Assembly: GCA_902651635.1 (NCBI GenBank)
Contig: CACRSC010000013.1
Coordinates: forward strand, 3,902 to 46,995
Source of the DNA: Mastigamoeba balamuthi
Lineage: Eukaryota > Evosea > Mastigamoebida > Mastigamoebidae
Reading direction: 5' to 3'
DNA length: 43,094 nucleotides
Part shown: piece after piece, positions 21,668 to 32,726 of the stretch
How the letters are laid out: each line of letters starts with the position of its first letter
How positions within the stretch are numbered: position 1 is the stretch's first letter
Made by a program: the position numbers and the translations under genes
Notes under the pieces: model-generated
The model's input: the letters and a program-made list of their open reading frames with translations, nothing else
Told to the model about the DNA's origin: nothing
The model's database searches: none

Positions 21668-24124
21668 ATGCTCGGAAAGACAGCCCAGGAGCCCCAGAGC
21701 GACCTCTACATCTACGACAAGAACGTGTTGCAAGCCGGCGGGCGCAAGCTGCCCCTGCGCGCCACCGTCGCGGTCATCGCGGGGCTCATCGTCGTCTCCT
21801 CGGTCCTCGTCGAGCTCGTGCCCACGACGTCTCTGTGGCTCAACACGGTCAACACGCTCTCGGACACGGCCCTCGGCTCGCTCAACAGCGAGGCCGAGAT
21901 GTTCAGGGCCAGCATCGTGGGCAGGACGCTCGAGAGGGTCAACAACCAGATCAACTTCCCCGTGCACATAAGCTCCGTGCTGCTCGGCCTCAACGGGGCG
22001 TTTCCCGCCAGGGGCCTGCGGACAGGCACAGCCGAGGCCCTGCTGGAGACGTTCCGCCCGCGCTTCCACGACGTCGGGCGGCTGTTCCCCACGCTCACAG
22101 TCGTCGTGAGTTCATGCCACACGCACTGTGGCAGCCACAGAATTAGTCCTATTTTTGGTGTCGACACGTTGCGCTGACCCGTGTCTTCAACACTCCGCGC
22201 ACGCAGGGCATGGCCTGGGTCAACGATCGGGGGATGCACGGGATCTTCGACAAGTACACGGGCAACTCGTGCGGGATCTTCGACAGCAAGACGTCCCCCA
22301 ACCTCATCTGGTACTCGTACAACGAGACGGGCAACGGCCTCAACTCGACCATCGTCGAGAACTCCAAGAACTGGAACATGGTCGAGCGCAGCTGGTGGGT
22401 GCGCAGCCAGCACAACGTGGTCGACGGCATGGCGTGGACGGGGCCCTACTGGTCCGTGAGCCCGGGCGACGGCTTCGTGCTGGCATTCACGAGGCAGGTG
22501 GCCGACCCCGACAACCCCACAGGGCCCAGCGTCGGCGTCATCCTGATCGCCTACTCTGTGCAGTACCTCGTCAACTACTTCTCGGACCTCAGGCACACAG
22601 CGCACGGGTGGTCAATGCTGCTCAACTGGAACATGGAAATGATCGCTGCCACCAGCGGATACCCCAGCGCTGACCCCAAGACGATGGCCGCCTACAAGGC
22701 CACCGCCAGCCCCAACGCCACTGTCCGCGAGATTGTAGCCGAGTGGGCGGGGCACAGTGGGCCCGCGGGGCTGACGGCGCTGAGCTTTGAGCTGGGGGAC
22801 TTGTGCGTGGACACGGCGCTGATCACGCAGCCGGGGAACCTGACGTTCTGGCTGGTGCTCGTGACCCCCAAGAGCGACTTCCTCGGCGACGTCGTCCAGA
22901 AGCAGGTCGACACCAAGAGCTCGGTTGTCAGGATCGTCATCATCCTGCTGGTCGTGGAGATTGTCGTGATGGCAATCTCGGTGATGCTGGCGGCGTTCCT
23001 GGGGGACAGGCTCGTGAAGCCCCTGTTCCTCGTTTCTGCACAGATGAAGAAGGTCGCCAACATGGAGCTCACCGGCATCGTAGGGACCGACAGCGCGCAC
23101 AGAAGCACCATCCAGGAGGTTTACATGCTCGAGTCAGAGGCCGCACGAATGGGTAGTGTTCTGGGAGCCTTGTACGCTCACCAACCAAGCAGGACCGCTG
23201 GAACTCACTCCTCAGGCGTATCGCAGCTCACTGTACGTTCCGACGATTGTGGTGCGATACCTCATCAAGAACAAGCTCAGGCCGTCAGTTGGAGTTAGAC
23301 CAGCGCACGCGACAATCTTGTTCCTGGACATCGCTAACTTCACGGCGTCGATGGACAAGCACGGGGCGACTGTGCTGATAGAAATACTGGAGCGCATGTT
23401 CGACTCGTTCTCGTACATCCTCGAGTCAAACGGCGCTATCATCGACAAGTACGCTGTCCAGTCCTCAATTGCAGTCTCGGGTTTACGGCGTTCGCTCAGA
23501 TACATTGGGGACGCCATCATGGCGCTGTGGGGCTGCCCGGAGTCCATCGAGAGCTCCGAGAAACTGGCGTGCAAGGCCACCATCGAGCTGCTGGCGTCGC
23601 TGGAGAAGATGAACGAGGAGATCTTCGTGAGACAACACGGGATGTCCATGGCCATCAGGGTGGGCCTGAACTCGGGGGAGGTGTACGCGGGCAACGTGGG
23701 GAGCTCGTCGCGGCTCAACTACACGGTGCTGGGCAACGCCGTCAACCTGGCTGCGAGGCTCGAGCCCCTCAACAAGGAGTTCAACACCACCGTCTGTGTC
23801 ACCGACGCGATCCGCACGGCGTGCGAGGACCAGTACGCGTTCCGTTGCCTCGGCAGGGTTATGGTCAGAGGCTTCGCGGAGCCCGTCAAGGTGCACGAGC
23901 TGATGGGGGCCATCGGCGACCTGTCGCCCGTCGCGGCGCAGATGTATGAGAACTTCAAGTCGATCGACCAGAAGCTCTACCACGGCGACAGGCGGCTCAC
24001 GGCGACGTTCGACGACTACATCGTCCGCAACCCCGAAGACGAGACCGCGGTAGCTATCAAGCATATGCTCAGGAAGGAGAAGGGGATGCACGTGGGGATG
24101 GAGAGTGGCGAAACGACGCAGTAG
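21668..24124 (+). CDS. Receptor adenylate cyclase C (four exons)
   Basis: Exons: 21668-22105, 22207-23171, 23227-23448, 23500-24124; 749 aa. It has the same domain order as A and B, with two extra residues (IY) in the N-terminal tail. The cyclase signatures are FLDIANFTASMDKHG, DKYIGDAIMALWG and NYTVLGNAVNLAARLE, so catalysis on ATP is expected. Like B it lacks introns 2 and 5. The ectodomain differs from A/B mostly between the first intron and the WTGPYW motif. The gene converges on cyclase D; their stop codons are only about 110 bp apart, so 3' UTRs may overlap. Confidence 0.92.
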
Positions 24125-24186
24125 AGCGAGCTCCAGACAACTGCAATAAATCTGTAATTCACGAATAACATGGAATTGTTGTTTGA

Positions 24187-24192
24187 AATAAA
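24187..24192 (+). terminator. Poly(A) signal of cyclase C
   Basis: AATAAA lies 63 bp after the TAG stop and 42 bp before the stop codon of convergent cyclase D, in a phrase nearly identical to that after cyclase B. Confidence 0.5.
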
Positions 24193-24233
24193 CGCTAAAA
24201 CCGGTATTTGGCAACCTAGCGGCAACTCGCTCA

Positions 24234-26688
24234 TCATCTCTGCACGTCGCACATCTGCTTCACTGCGGAGGCGGCTGCGTCCTTGGGGTGCACACTGAGG
24301 TGGTCGTCGAACATCCGCGGCGACGGCCTCCCGCCGCCTGAGAGCGCCTTGTCGATGGGCAAGTAGCTCTCGCGAATCTCCGACTGCTCCCTCGAGAGGC
24401 TTCCGAGGGCCCCCAGCAGCTCGTGGACCACGACAGGCTCGGCGAATCCCTTCACGGAAACCCTTCCCAGACATCGGAAGGCGAACCTACAGAGTCGTGA
24501 GCTCGTGGAACGGATAGACTGAGCTTGGAATGGGGGCGTGCTCGTCTTCAGAGGCTGTGCGGATGGCATCGGTGACGCAGACGGTGGTGTTGAACTCCTT
24601 GTTGAGGGGCTCGAGCCTCGCAGCCAGGTTGACGGCGTTGCCCAGCACCGTGTAGTTGAGCCGCGACGAGCTCCCCACGTTGCCCGCGTACACCTCCCCC
24701 GAGTGGAAGCCGACGCGGATGCTCATGTTCATGGAGTGCCTCTTCACGAAGATCTCCTCGTTCATCCTCCGTAGCGATTCCAGCAGCTCCACGGTCGCGT
24801 TACACGCTCGTTTCTCCGACTCTGTGACGCGCTCTGGGCAGCCCCAGACAGCCATGATGGCGTCCCCGATATACCTGAGAGGGTGTGCTCGTCAGTGAGT
24901 ATTGTGAATCACCGTGTGACAACGTGACACGCACTTGTCGATGATGGCGCCGTTGGACTCGAGGATGTACGAGAACGAGTCGAACATGTGTTCCAGGATG
25001 TCTATCAACGCTGTCGCCCCGTGCTTCTCCATCGAGCTGGTGAAGTTGGCGATATCCAAAAACAGAATGGTAGCGTGCGTCGGCGCCACTCCAACGGCTG
25101 GCCTGAGCTGGTTCTTGACGAGGTACCGCACCACAATCGTCGGCACGTACATCGCGCTGTAGCCGTTCAAACAGTCAGTCAGTCAGCAGCTGAGGGAGCT
25201 GCGCAAATGCACAAGGCTGAGAGAGTGCGGCCCATCCTCGCAGACTCCGACTCCAACTGCGTTTTTTGCTTAGCCCGGTCCCAACGCCTGAAAGCGCTCG
25301 CACCGTATAGACCTCTCGGAACGTGCTCCTGCGCGCGCTCTCAACGCCCTCGATCCCCGTGAACTCCATGTTGGCTACCTTGGTCATCTGCGCCGACACC
25401 ATCTTCACTGGCCTGACGAGCCTCTGGCCCAGCGACCCGGCAAGGCAGACCGCCAGGGCCACCACGGCGACCTCGATTGCCGCCAGGACTACGACATGCT
25501 TGTATACGAAGGTCTTGGTGTCGTCAAAGTGCTGCACGATGTCGCCGAGGCAGTCGCTCTTGGGCGTCACGAGCACCAGCCACAGCGTCAGGTTCCCCGG
25601 CTGCGTGATCAGCGCCGTGTCCACGAAAAGGCCACCCAGCTCAAAGCTCATTGCTGCGAGTCCCTGGGTCCCGCTGGCTCTGCTCCACTCGGCAGCGATC
25701 GCCCGCACGGTGGCGTTGGGGCTGCTCGTGGCCCAGAAGGCCGCCTTGGTCTCGGGGTCGGCGCTCGGGTATCCGCTGGTCGCGGCGATCATGCCCAGGT
25801 TCCAGTTGAGCAGCATGGCCCAGCCCTGCGCCGTGTGCCGGAGGCTCAGGAAGTAGTCCTCGAGGAACCGGAGGCGGTAGGCGAGCAGCAGAACAGCAGA
25901 GCACTGCGGGGGGCCCGCGGGCAAGGGCACCTGCCGCGTGAACGTCAGCACGAAGCTGTCGCCCGGGCTCACGGACCAATAGGGCCCCGTCCACGCCATG
26001 CCGCCGACCTGGCTGCTCTGGCTGCGCACCCACCAGCTGCGCTGCGACATCCGGAAGTCCACGTTGACAGCGACGACGGTCGAGTTGAGGCCCGTGCCGC
26101 TGGCGTTGTACGAGTACCAGTACACGTTGGGGTCTGTCACGTTGTCGAACAGCCCGCATGACTCGCGCTTGTCGACGAGCGCGTGCTCCCCGAGCTCGTT
26201 TACCCACCCGATGCCCTGGTTGTGAAATGAGAGACTGGAAAACGAATCAATGGCAATTAAATCAAATGCCTCCTCACGATGAACGTGAGCTCCGGAAAGA
26301 GGCCACCCAGGCGGTGAAGAACAGGTCGCAGAGCGCCCTCGACGCCCCTGGCGGTGCCGTTGCGCAGGAGCGACACGCGCAGAGTTCCCCGGATGTTGAG
26401 CAGGACGTTGCTGGCCTCGACGGGGTAGTTGATCTGCATGCGGACCTTGTCGACCGTCCTGCCCACGACGCTCTGCCGGAACGCCACGACCTCGCGGCCC
26501 ATGTAGTCGAGCGTCGTGCCCGACAGCGTGTTGATCGTTCCGAGCCACAGAGAAGTCGTGGGCACGACCTGCGCGATGCCGGAGAGAACGACGACGAGAC
26601 CTGCGGCCACAGCGATCGTCGTGCGCAGGGGTAGCCTGCGCCGAACGCCGCAGCGACCGGAGGGGTCGCTGGTCTCGGCGGCATTCAT
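24234..26688 (-). CDS. Receptor adenylate cyclase D
   Basis: Exons: complement(join(24234..24486, 24542..24874, 24935..25156, 25213..25256, 25304..26215, 26278..26688)); 724 aa. It has TM1 after an 18-residue tail, a dCache-like ectodomain, TM2, a linker and a class IIIb cyclase with FLDIANFTSSMEKHG, a YIGDAIMAVWG junction and NYTVLGNAVNLAARLE. It is the most diverged minus-strand member: Ala-rich substitutions in TM2, FHSGEVYAG in place of LNSGEVYAG, and a distinctive C-terminus ending DVQR. Its last intron begins with GC rather than GT at the position where A has GTACGC. Without splicing the frame stops 19 residues later. An in-frame ATG at 26865 would add 59 residues; I prefer 26688 by alignment with the paralogues. 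Confidence 0.88.
24487..24541 (-). other. Probable GC-AG intron in cyclase D
   Basis: The donor reads GA|GCACGC where the paralogous intron in A reads CA|GTACGC. The acceptor is CTGTAG|GTT. Removing these 55 nt restores the conserved FAFRCLG reading frame and makes the whole gene divisible by three. Confidence 0.7.
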
Positions 26689-27108
26689 TCTGCGGAAATA
26701 CAGTGTTTTCTGCTGTGGTTCTATTTTTGCCCATCTGAGGATATCACTGCCCCTGAACGGGCAACAGCGCCCTGCGAAGGATGCAGTGTCCTTGACCTGA
26801 CGGAGAGAGCAGCGGGTGTGATTGGAATTGACGTGATGACTGTTATTAAGCATTTCCTCATTCATCGGGTCTCATAGGTGGCTCTCAGGTCAGTCCTATC
26901 GAGGGCGTTGGTCTTTGCGGGCAAGTAGGCGCGATCGCCTCCAGTAACTCTGCAATGCGGAGACTCATTGGGATGGGGGGTGCCGATGACAGTGCTCTAA
27001 GTACAACTGATGGCACTAAGGAAGTATCTTCGTGCCAGCTTGTTGTGGGCGCTGAGTAGAGTCTGAGCAGTCGACATGCTCAATTCCTTCGAAAGAGAAC
27101 CATGTTGA

Positions 27109-29644
27109 CTATTTCGACATTGGCCCACTCTGCATGAGAACCTGCTTGATGGCAACCGCAGTCTTGTCGTCTGGGTTTCCCTCAATGTAGTCTTCAAACA
27201 TCATGGACGGTGGAATTCCACCCTGGCACAGCGTCCTGTCGATCGCCCTGAAGTGTTCGTACACTTCGGTCTCCTCGGCCGTCAGCTCTCCAAGTGTCCC
27301 CAACAGCTCGTGTACAACGACAGGCTCCGCAAAGCCCTTGACAACCGTGGTCCCCAGACACCGGAATGCGTACCTGCAGAAGACCAGTGAGATAGATGGA
27401 GACGTCAGGTGTGTGTGTGTAGACCTGTCCTCGCAGGAGCAACGAATGGCATCGGAGACACAGACGGTGGTGTTGAACTCCTTGTTGAGGGGCTCGAGCC
27501 TCGCTGCCAGGTTGACGGCGTTGCCCAGCACCGTGTAGTTGAGCCGCGACGAGCTCCCCACGTTGCCCGCGTACACCTCCCCCGAGTGAAGTCCGATTCG
27601 GAGATCCATGGGCATCCCGTACTTCATCCCAAAGATCTCCTCGTTCATCTTCCTCAGCGATTCCAGCAACTCCGTTGTCGCCTTGCATGCCAGTAACTCC
27701 GAGTTGTCGATCTTCTCGGGGCAGCCCCAGACAGCCATGATGGCGTCCCCGATGTACCTGAGAGAGTGTGCTCGTGAGCGAGCATTGTTTACACCACGTG
27801 CAGGCGGTATGTCAACGCGGCGCGCACTTGTCGATGATGGCGCCGTTGGACTCGATGATATACGAGAACGAGTCGAACATGCGCTCCAGGATGTCGATCA
27901 GCACAGTCGCCCCGTGCTTGTCCATCGACGCCGTGAAGTTGGCAACGTCCAGGAACATGATCGTCGCGTGCATAGGGGCCACTCCAACGGCTGGTCTCAG
28001 CTTGTTCTTGACGAGGTACCGCACCACAATCGTCGGCACGTACAGCGAGCTGATGGTGCATAGGTGAAACACGATCGAGAATTGAAACGTGATGCGTACA
28101 AGGCTCCGAGAACACGACTCATTCGAGACGCCTGGTACTCCAACTATCACGTAGCTAGCTGAGTGGGCGATCTGAGCGAGGGGGAGGAGAGGGTGATCAA
28201 ACTTGCCATATAGACCTCGCGGAAGGAACTCCCTCGAGCACTCTCTGTTCTCTCAATTCCGGCAAGCTCCATGTTGGCGACCTTTTTGAGCTGCCCGGAA
28301 ACGAGGAACAGGGGCTTCACAAGCATGTCGCCCAACAGCGCAGCCAGCACCACCGCGATAGCCATCAGCACAACCTCGGAGACCAGCAGGATAACCACGG
28401 TCTTCTGGACCGAGCTCTTGGTGTCGACCTGCTTCTGGACGACGTCGCCGAGGAAGTCGCTCTTGGGGGTCACGAGCACCAGCCAGAACGTCAGGTTCCC
28501 CGGCTGCGTGATCAGCGCCGTGTCCACGTACAGGTCCCCCAGCTCAAAGCTCGTAGCGCTCAGCCCCGAGGTCCCGCTCTGCGCCGCCCATTCGGCGACG
28601 ATCTCGCGGACGGTGGTGTTGGGGCTGGCGGTGGCCTTGTAGGCTGCCTTTGTCGTGGGGTCTGTGCTGGGGTAGCCCTCGGTGGCAGCGATCATGTCCA
28701 TGTTCCAGTTGAGCAGCATCGACCACCCGTGCGCCGTGTGCCTGAGGCTGGAGAAGTAGCTGGCGAGGTACCGAACCGAGTACGACTGCAGTATGATGCC
28801 CGCGAACGGCCCTGTGGGGTTGTCGGGGTCGGCCACCTGCCGCGTGAACGCCAGCACGAAGCCGTCACCCGGGCTCACGGACAGGTACGGCCCTGTCCAC
28901 GCCATGCCACCGACCTGGTTGTGGACGCCGCGGACCCACCAGCTGCGCCGGATCATCGGCCACGCGATTGTCCTCTCGACGACCGTGGAGTTGAGTGCAG
29001 TCCCCGCCTCGTTGTACGAATACCACGGCAGGTCAGCGCTCGTCTCGTTGTCGAAGAGGCCGCAGCTCCTTCCCGCGAACTTGTCGATGATGGCGTGCTG
29101 CCCGAGCGAGTTGACCCACCCGATGCCCTTGGACGGCCGCACAGTCGCAGGTCGGTGCATCAGAGGCGTTCCGAGAAATTCCACTCTGTTCGCGCGGGGT
29201 GCGAGAGCGTACCACGAATGCCAGCACGGGGAAGAGGCCCCCGAGGTCGTGGAACAGCGGCCTGAACGACCACTCGAGGCTCCTGGCGGTACCGTTGCGC
29301 AGCAGGGGCACGGGCAGCGCGCCGCCTATCCGGAACATGATGTCGCTGACCTGCACGGGGTAGTTGAGCTGCGCGACGACCTTCTCCCGCATCTTGTCCG
29401 CCACGCAGGAGCGGTAGAGCTCGGCCTCGCGGTTCAGCGACTCGAGGGCCGTGTCGGAGAGGGTGTTGAGCGTGTTGAGCCAGAGGGCGGATGTGGGAAT
29501 CAGTTCGCATAGGCCCGAGCAGAGCGCGATGCACGCGGCGGCCAGAGCGACTGTGGCTCTGAGGGGGAGCCGACCTCCCTTGGGCCGCAGCTTGTTCTTG
29601 TCGTACAGGTCGCCCTGTGCCTCCTGGGCATTCACCTTCATCAC
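27109..29644 (-). CDS. Receptor adenylate cyclase E
   Basis: Exons: complement(join(27109..27373, 27425..27757, 27828..28049, 28100..28143, 28207..29127, 29213..29644)); 738 aa. Exon sizes 432-921-44-222-333 equal those of cyclase A exactly. Domain order is as for A, with catalytic motifs FLDVANFTASMDKHG, YIGDAIMAVWG and NYTVLGNAVNLAARLE intact. A Met/Leu-substituted TM2 and a LLGDMLVKPLF linker set it apart. Intron 2 (28144-28206) has a GCAAGT donor. Upstream, CTATTTCCGG (29708-29717, read on the coding strand) lies 64 bp before the start. Confidence 0.9.
28144..28206 (-). other. Probable GC-AG intron in cyclase E
   Basis: The exon ends ATG and is followed by GCAAGT, the classic sequence of GC-type donors, and the intron ends GATAG before TTGGAG. 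The homologous introns in A, D, F, G and H all begin with GT at the same codon. Splicing joins EVYM to LEYQASRM, matching LESEAARM of the paralogues. Confidence 0.8.
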
Positions 29645-29942
29645 GGCAGACGCGGGCGATCAAGATGTACTTCTTCGAAGGACTGGTCTCCTCGATTTAC
29701 AGCCCTGCCGGAAATAGAGCCGAGGACAACTCAATTTTTCCAAAACAGTCCTGAAAACTGCTTTTTGTGACCCTTAATTCGCGAACTACGACCGAAAATG
29801 CGAGAGCTCGCGGCAGTCAGCAGGCCTCTTCTCAGCAAATGGCATTCTCTGTAACTGAGAATACCAGACACCAGTGAAGACAACTATGGTAGGTGATGTC
29901 GCGGACGAAGGTAACTACTTCTTTTTGTATTCTGTTATGTCG

Positions 29943-32333
29943 TTAGAACAGAAGCACTGGCTTGTCTGAAGTCTGGTTGTTCCCATGTGTTGATGTGTCG
30001 TCCTTAATCCCACTCAGGGGGCCGATCAACTGGTGGGTCATAATGGGTTCCGCAAATCCCTTCACGGACACCACTCCCAGACTACGGAATGAATACCTTT
30101 CAAGGCGAGTGAGATAGAAGTGAGTGTGATGCGGGGAACGCACTTATCAGCGCATGCTGTGAAAATAGAGTCGGTGACACAGGCAGTCGTGTTGAACTCC
30201 TTGTTGAGGGGCTCGAGCCTCGCTGCCAGGTTGACGGCGTTGCCCAGCACCGTGTAGTTGAGCCGCGACGAGCTCCCCACGTTGCCCGCGTACACCTCCC
30301 CCGAGTTCAGGCCCACCCTGATGGCCATGGGCATCCCGTACTGCTTCACGAAGATCTCCTCGTTCATCTCCTTCAACGCCTCAATCATTTCGATTGTTGC
30401 CTTGCATGCCAGGACTTCGGAGTTGTCGCACTTCTCGGGGCAGCCCCATACAGCCATGATGGCGTCCCCGATGTACCTGGAGGTGAGCGCATTGTTAAAC
30501 ACTGCAGAAGTACTTCATATGTGGGACGTACTTGTCGATGATGGCGCCGTTGGACTCGAGGATGTACGAGAACGAGTCGAACATGCGCTCCAGGATGTCG
30601 ATCAGCACGGTCGCCCCGTGCTTGTCCATCGAGCCCGTGAAGTTGGCAATGTCCAGGAACATGATTGTTGCGTGCATCGGGGCCACACCCACAGTTGGAC
30701 GTAGCTTGTTCTTGACGAGGTACCGCACCACAATCGTCGGCACGTACAGCGAGCTGCAAAGAGAGTCGAGTCAGAGGGAGAATGCGGAGTTACCTCACAA
30801 TGCTGAGAGCACGCGGCCCATCTGCAGAGCCTCGGACTCCAACTGCAGGGGGTCGGGAACAGAGAATTCAGTTTGTGTTTCACATAGCCCGGCAGCGCAC
30901 CATGTAGACCTCTCGGATGTTGCTACGGCGGCTCTTTATCATGCCCTCGATCCCTGTGAGCTCCATGTTTATGACCTTCTTCATCTGCGCTGAGATGTGG
31001 AACAGGGGCTTCACGAGCCTGTCGCCCAGGAACGCGGCCAGAGTCACGGCAACGGCCATCACCACGAGCTCCACCACGACGAGGACCACGAGCGTGTGCA
31101 GCACCGACTGCTTGGTGTCGATCTGTGTCTGGACGACGCCGCCCAGGAAGTCGCTCTTGTGAGTGATTAGCACCAGCCACAGCGTCAGGTTGCCCGGCTG
31201 CGTGATCGTCGCCGTGTCCACGTAGAGGCCACCCTCCATCTCGAAGCTCACTGCTCGGAGCCCTCCAGCGCCGCTCTGCTGCTTCCACACGGCGGCCACC
31301 TCGCGCACAGTCGCGTTGGGGCTCGCCCAGGCGCTGATGGGCTCGGAGGTCGCTGGGTCCACGCTGGGGTAGCCGTCCGAGGCAGCGAGCAGCACCATGT
31401 CGCCGCTGAGCAGCATGGACCAGCCGTGGTCCGTGTGCCTGAGGCCCCAGAAGAACTGGCGCAGGTGCTCCATCGAGAGCGACTGCAGGATGACCCCCAC
31501 GTCCTGCACGGCGGGATTGAAGGGGTCGGGCACCTGCCGCGCGAAGGTCAGCACGTACTCGTCTCCCGGGCCCGGCGACAGGTACGGCCCCGTCCACGAC
31601 ATCCCGCCGACCGCGTGGCTGTGGCTGCGCGCCCACCAGTCGCTGCGGGCCAGAGAGAAGTTGGCCACCACTGCGACGGGCGTCGAGTTGGTGGCCCCCG
31701 TGTTCTCGTCGAACGTGTGCCAGTGCATGTCCGAGCTGCTGGCGCTGTCGTAGAGGCCGACCATCAGATGCCCGTTCCTGTACACGAACAGGTGCTCGCC
31801 GAGGTCGTTGAGCCACCCGATGCCCTGTGCGGGCGAGCAAAGGGGAATGGCTCAGCGCAAAAATAGGACCGGCGGGGGCGGCAGGCGACGCGCACGATGA
31901 GCGCCAGCACAGGGAAGAGGACGCCCATGTCGTGGAAGTTGGGACGGAAGAGGTTGGCGAGCTCCGTGGTGTTGCTGGTGCCCGGCAGCATGTTGGCGCG
32001 GAGGGCGCCCTTGATGCCCAGGAGGAGGCTGCTCTCCTGCACGGGGATGCTCAGCTGCGCGGTCACCCGGTCCACCGTGCGGTTCACGACGATCGCCCTG
32101 TACAGCTCCGCGTCGCCCGTGAGCGCGTCGAGGGCCTTGTCCGAGAGCGTGTTGAGCGTGTCGAGCCAGAGCGAGGCCGTGGGGACCAGAGCCGTGAGGA
32201 CAGAGAGCACGACGATGGCCCCGGCGCTGGCGGCCACCGTGGAGCGCAGCGGCAGCTTGCGGCTGCCCTGGCGCAGCTGGCTCGTGCTGCTGTAGATGTC
32301 GTGGTCCGCCTTGAGCGAGCAGGTGTCCGCCAT
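29943..32333 (-). CDS. Receptor adenylate cyclase F (divergent ectodomain, short C-terminus)
   Basis: Exons: complement(join(29943..30096, 30144..30476, 30532..30753, 30799..30842, 30901..31824, 31896..32333)); 704 aa. The cyclase domain is intact (FLDIANFTGSMDKHG, YIGDAIMAVWG, NYTVLGNAVNLAARLE). The ectodomain is the most changed of the family. The FDNETD segment conserved elsewhere is replaced, GPYWSVSPGDGF becomes GPYLSPGPGDEY, and a glycine is inserted before LYVDTA. The C-terminal tail ends about 35 residues earlier than in A, lacking the YHGDR and later conserved block. It therefore probably senses a different ligand. Confidence 0.9.
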
Positions 32334-32726
32334 CGGTGATTGCAAGACTGTGCAGCCCCGAAGTGTTCGACACCACCGATTGGAGGGGCAATGCCGCGAA
32401 CCCGGACGTGTCTTCCAGCAAATCTGAAATAGGGCCTCCAAAAATAGACAACTGATTGTGCACGGCGTGTTGGGGACGCGCCTGCTCTGCTGCGGCGGCG
32501 GCGGTGCCATGAAGAGTATCGCAAGCCCGCTCAATAGTGTCTGTTGCGACGACGTGTGTACCAGAATTCTCTCGGTCTGTCTTCTGATTTACACTGAGAT
32601 GCACAAAAGAGCCCTAGCGCCTGTAAACTGTATGATTCACTCTCCCGCCCACGAGCATCAGCTCGAGTCGGTGTTTTCCGCCTAAGAAGATGCCACATAA
32701 CTGCGTGTCGCTTTTATTATCCATCA

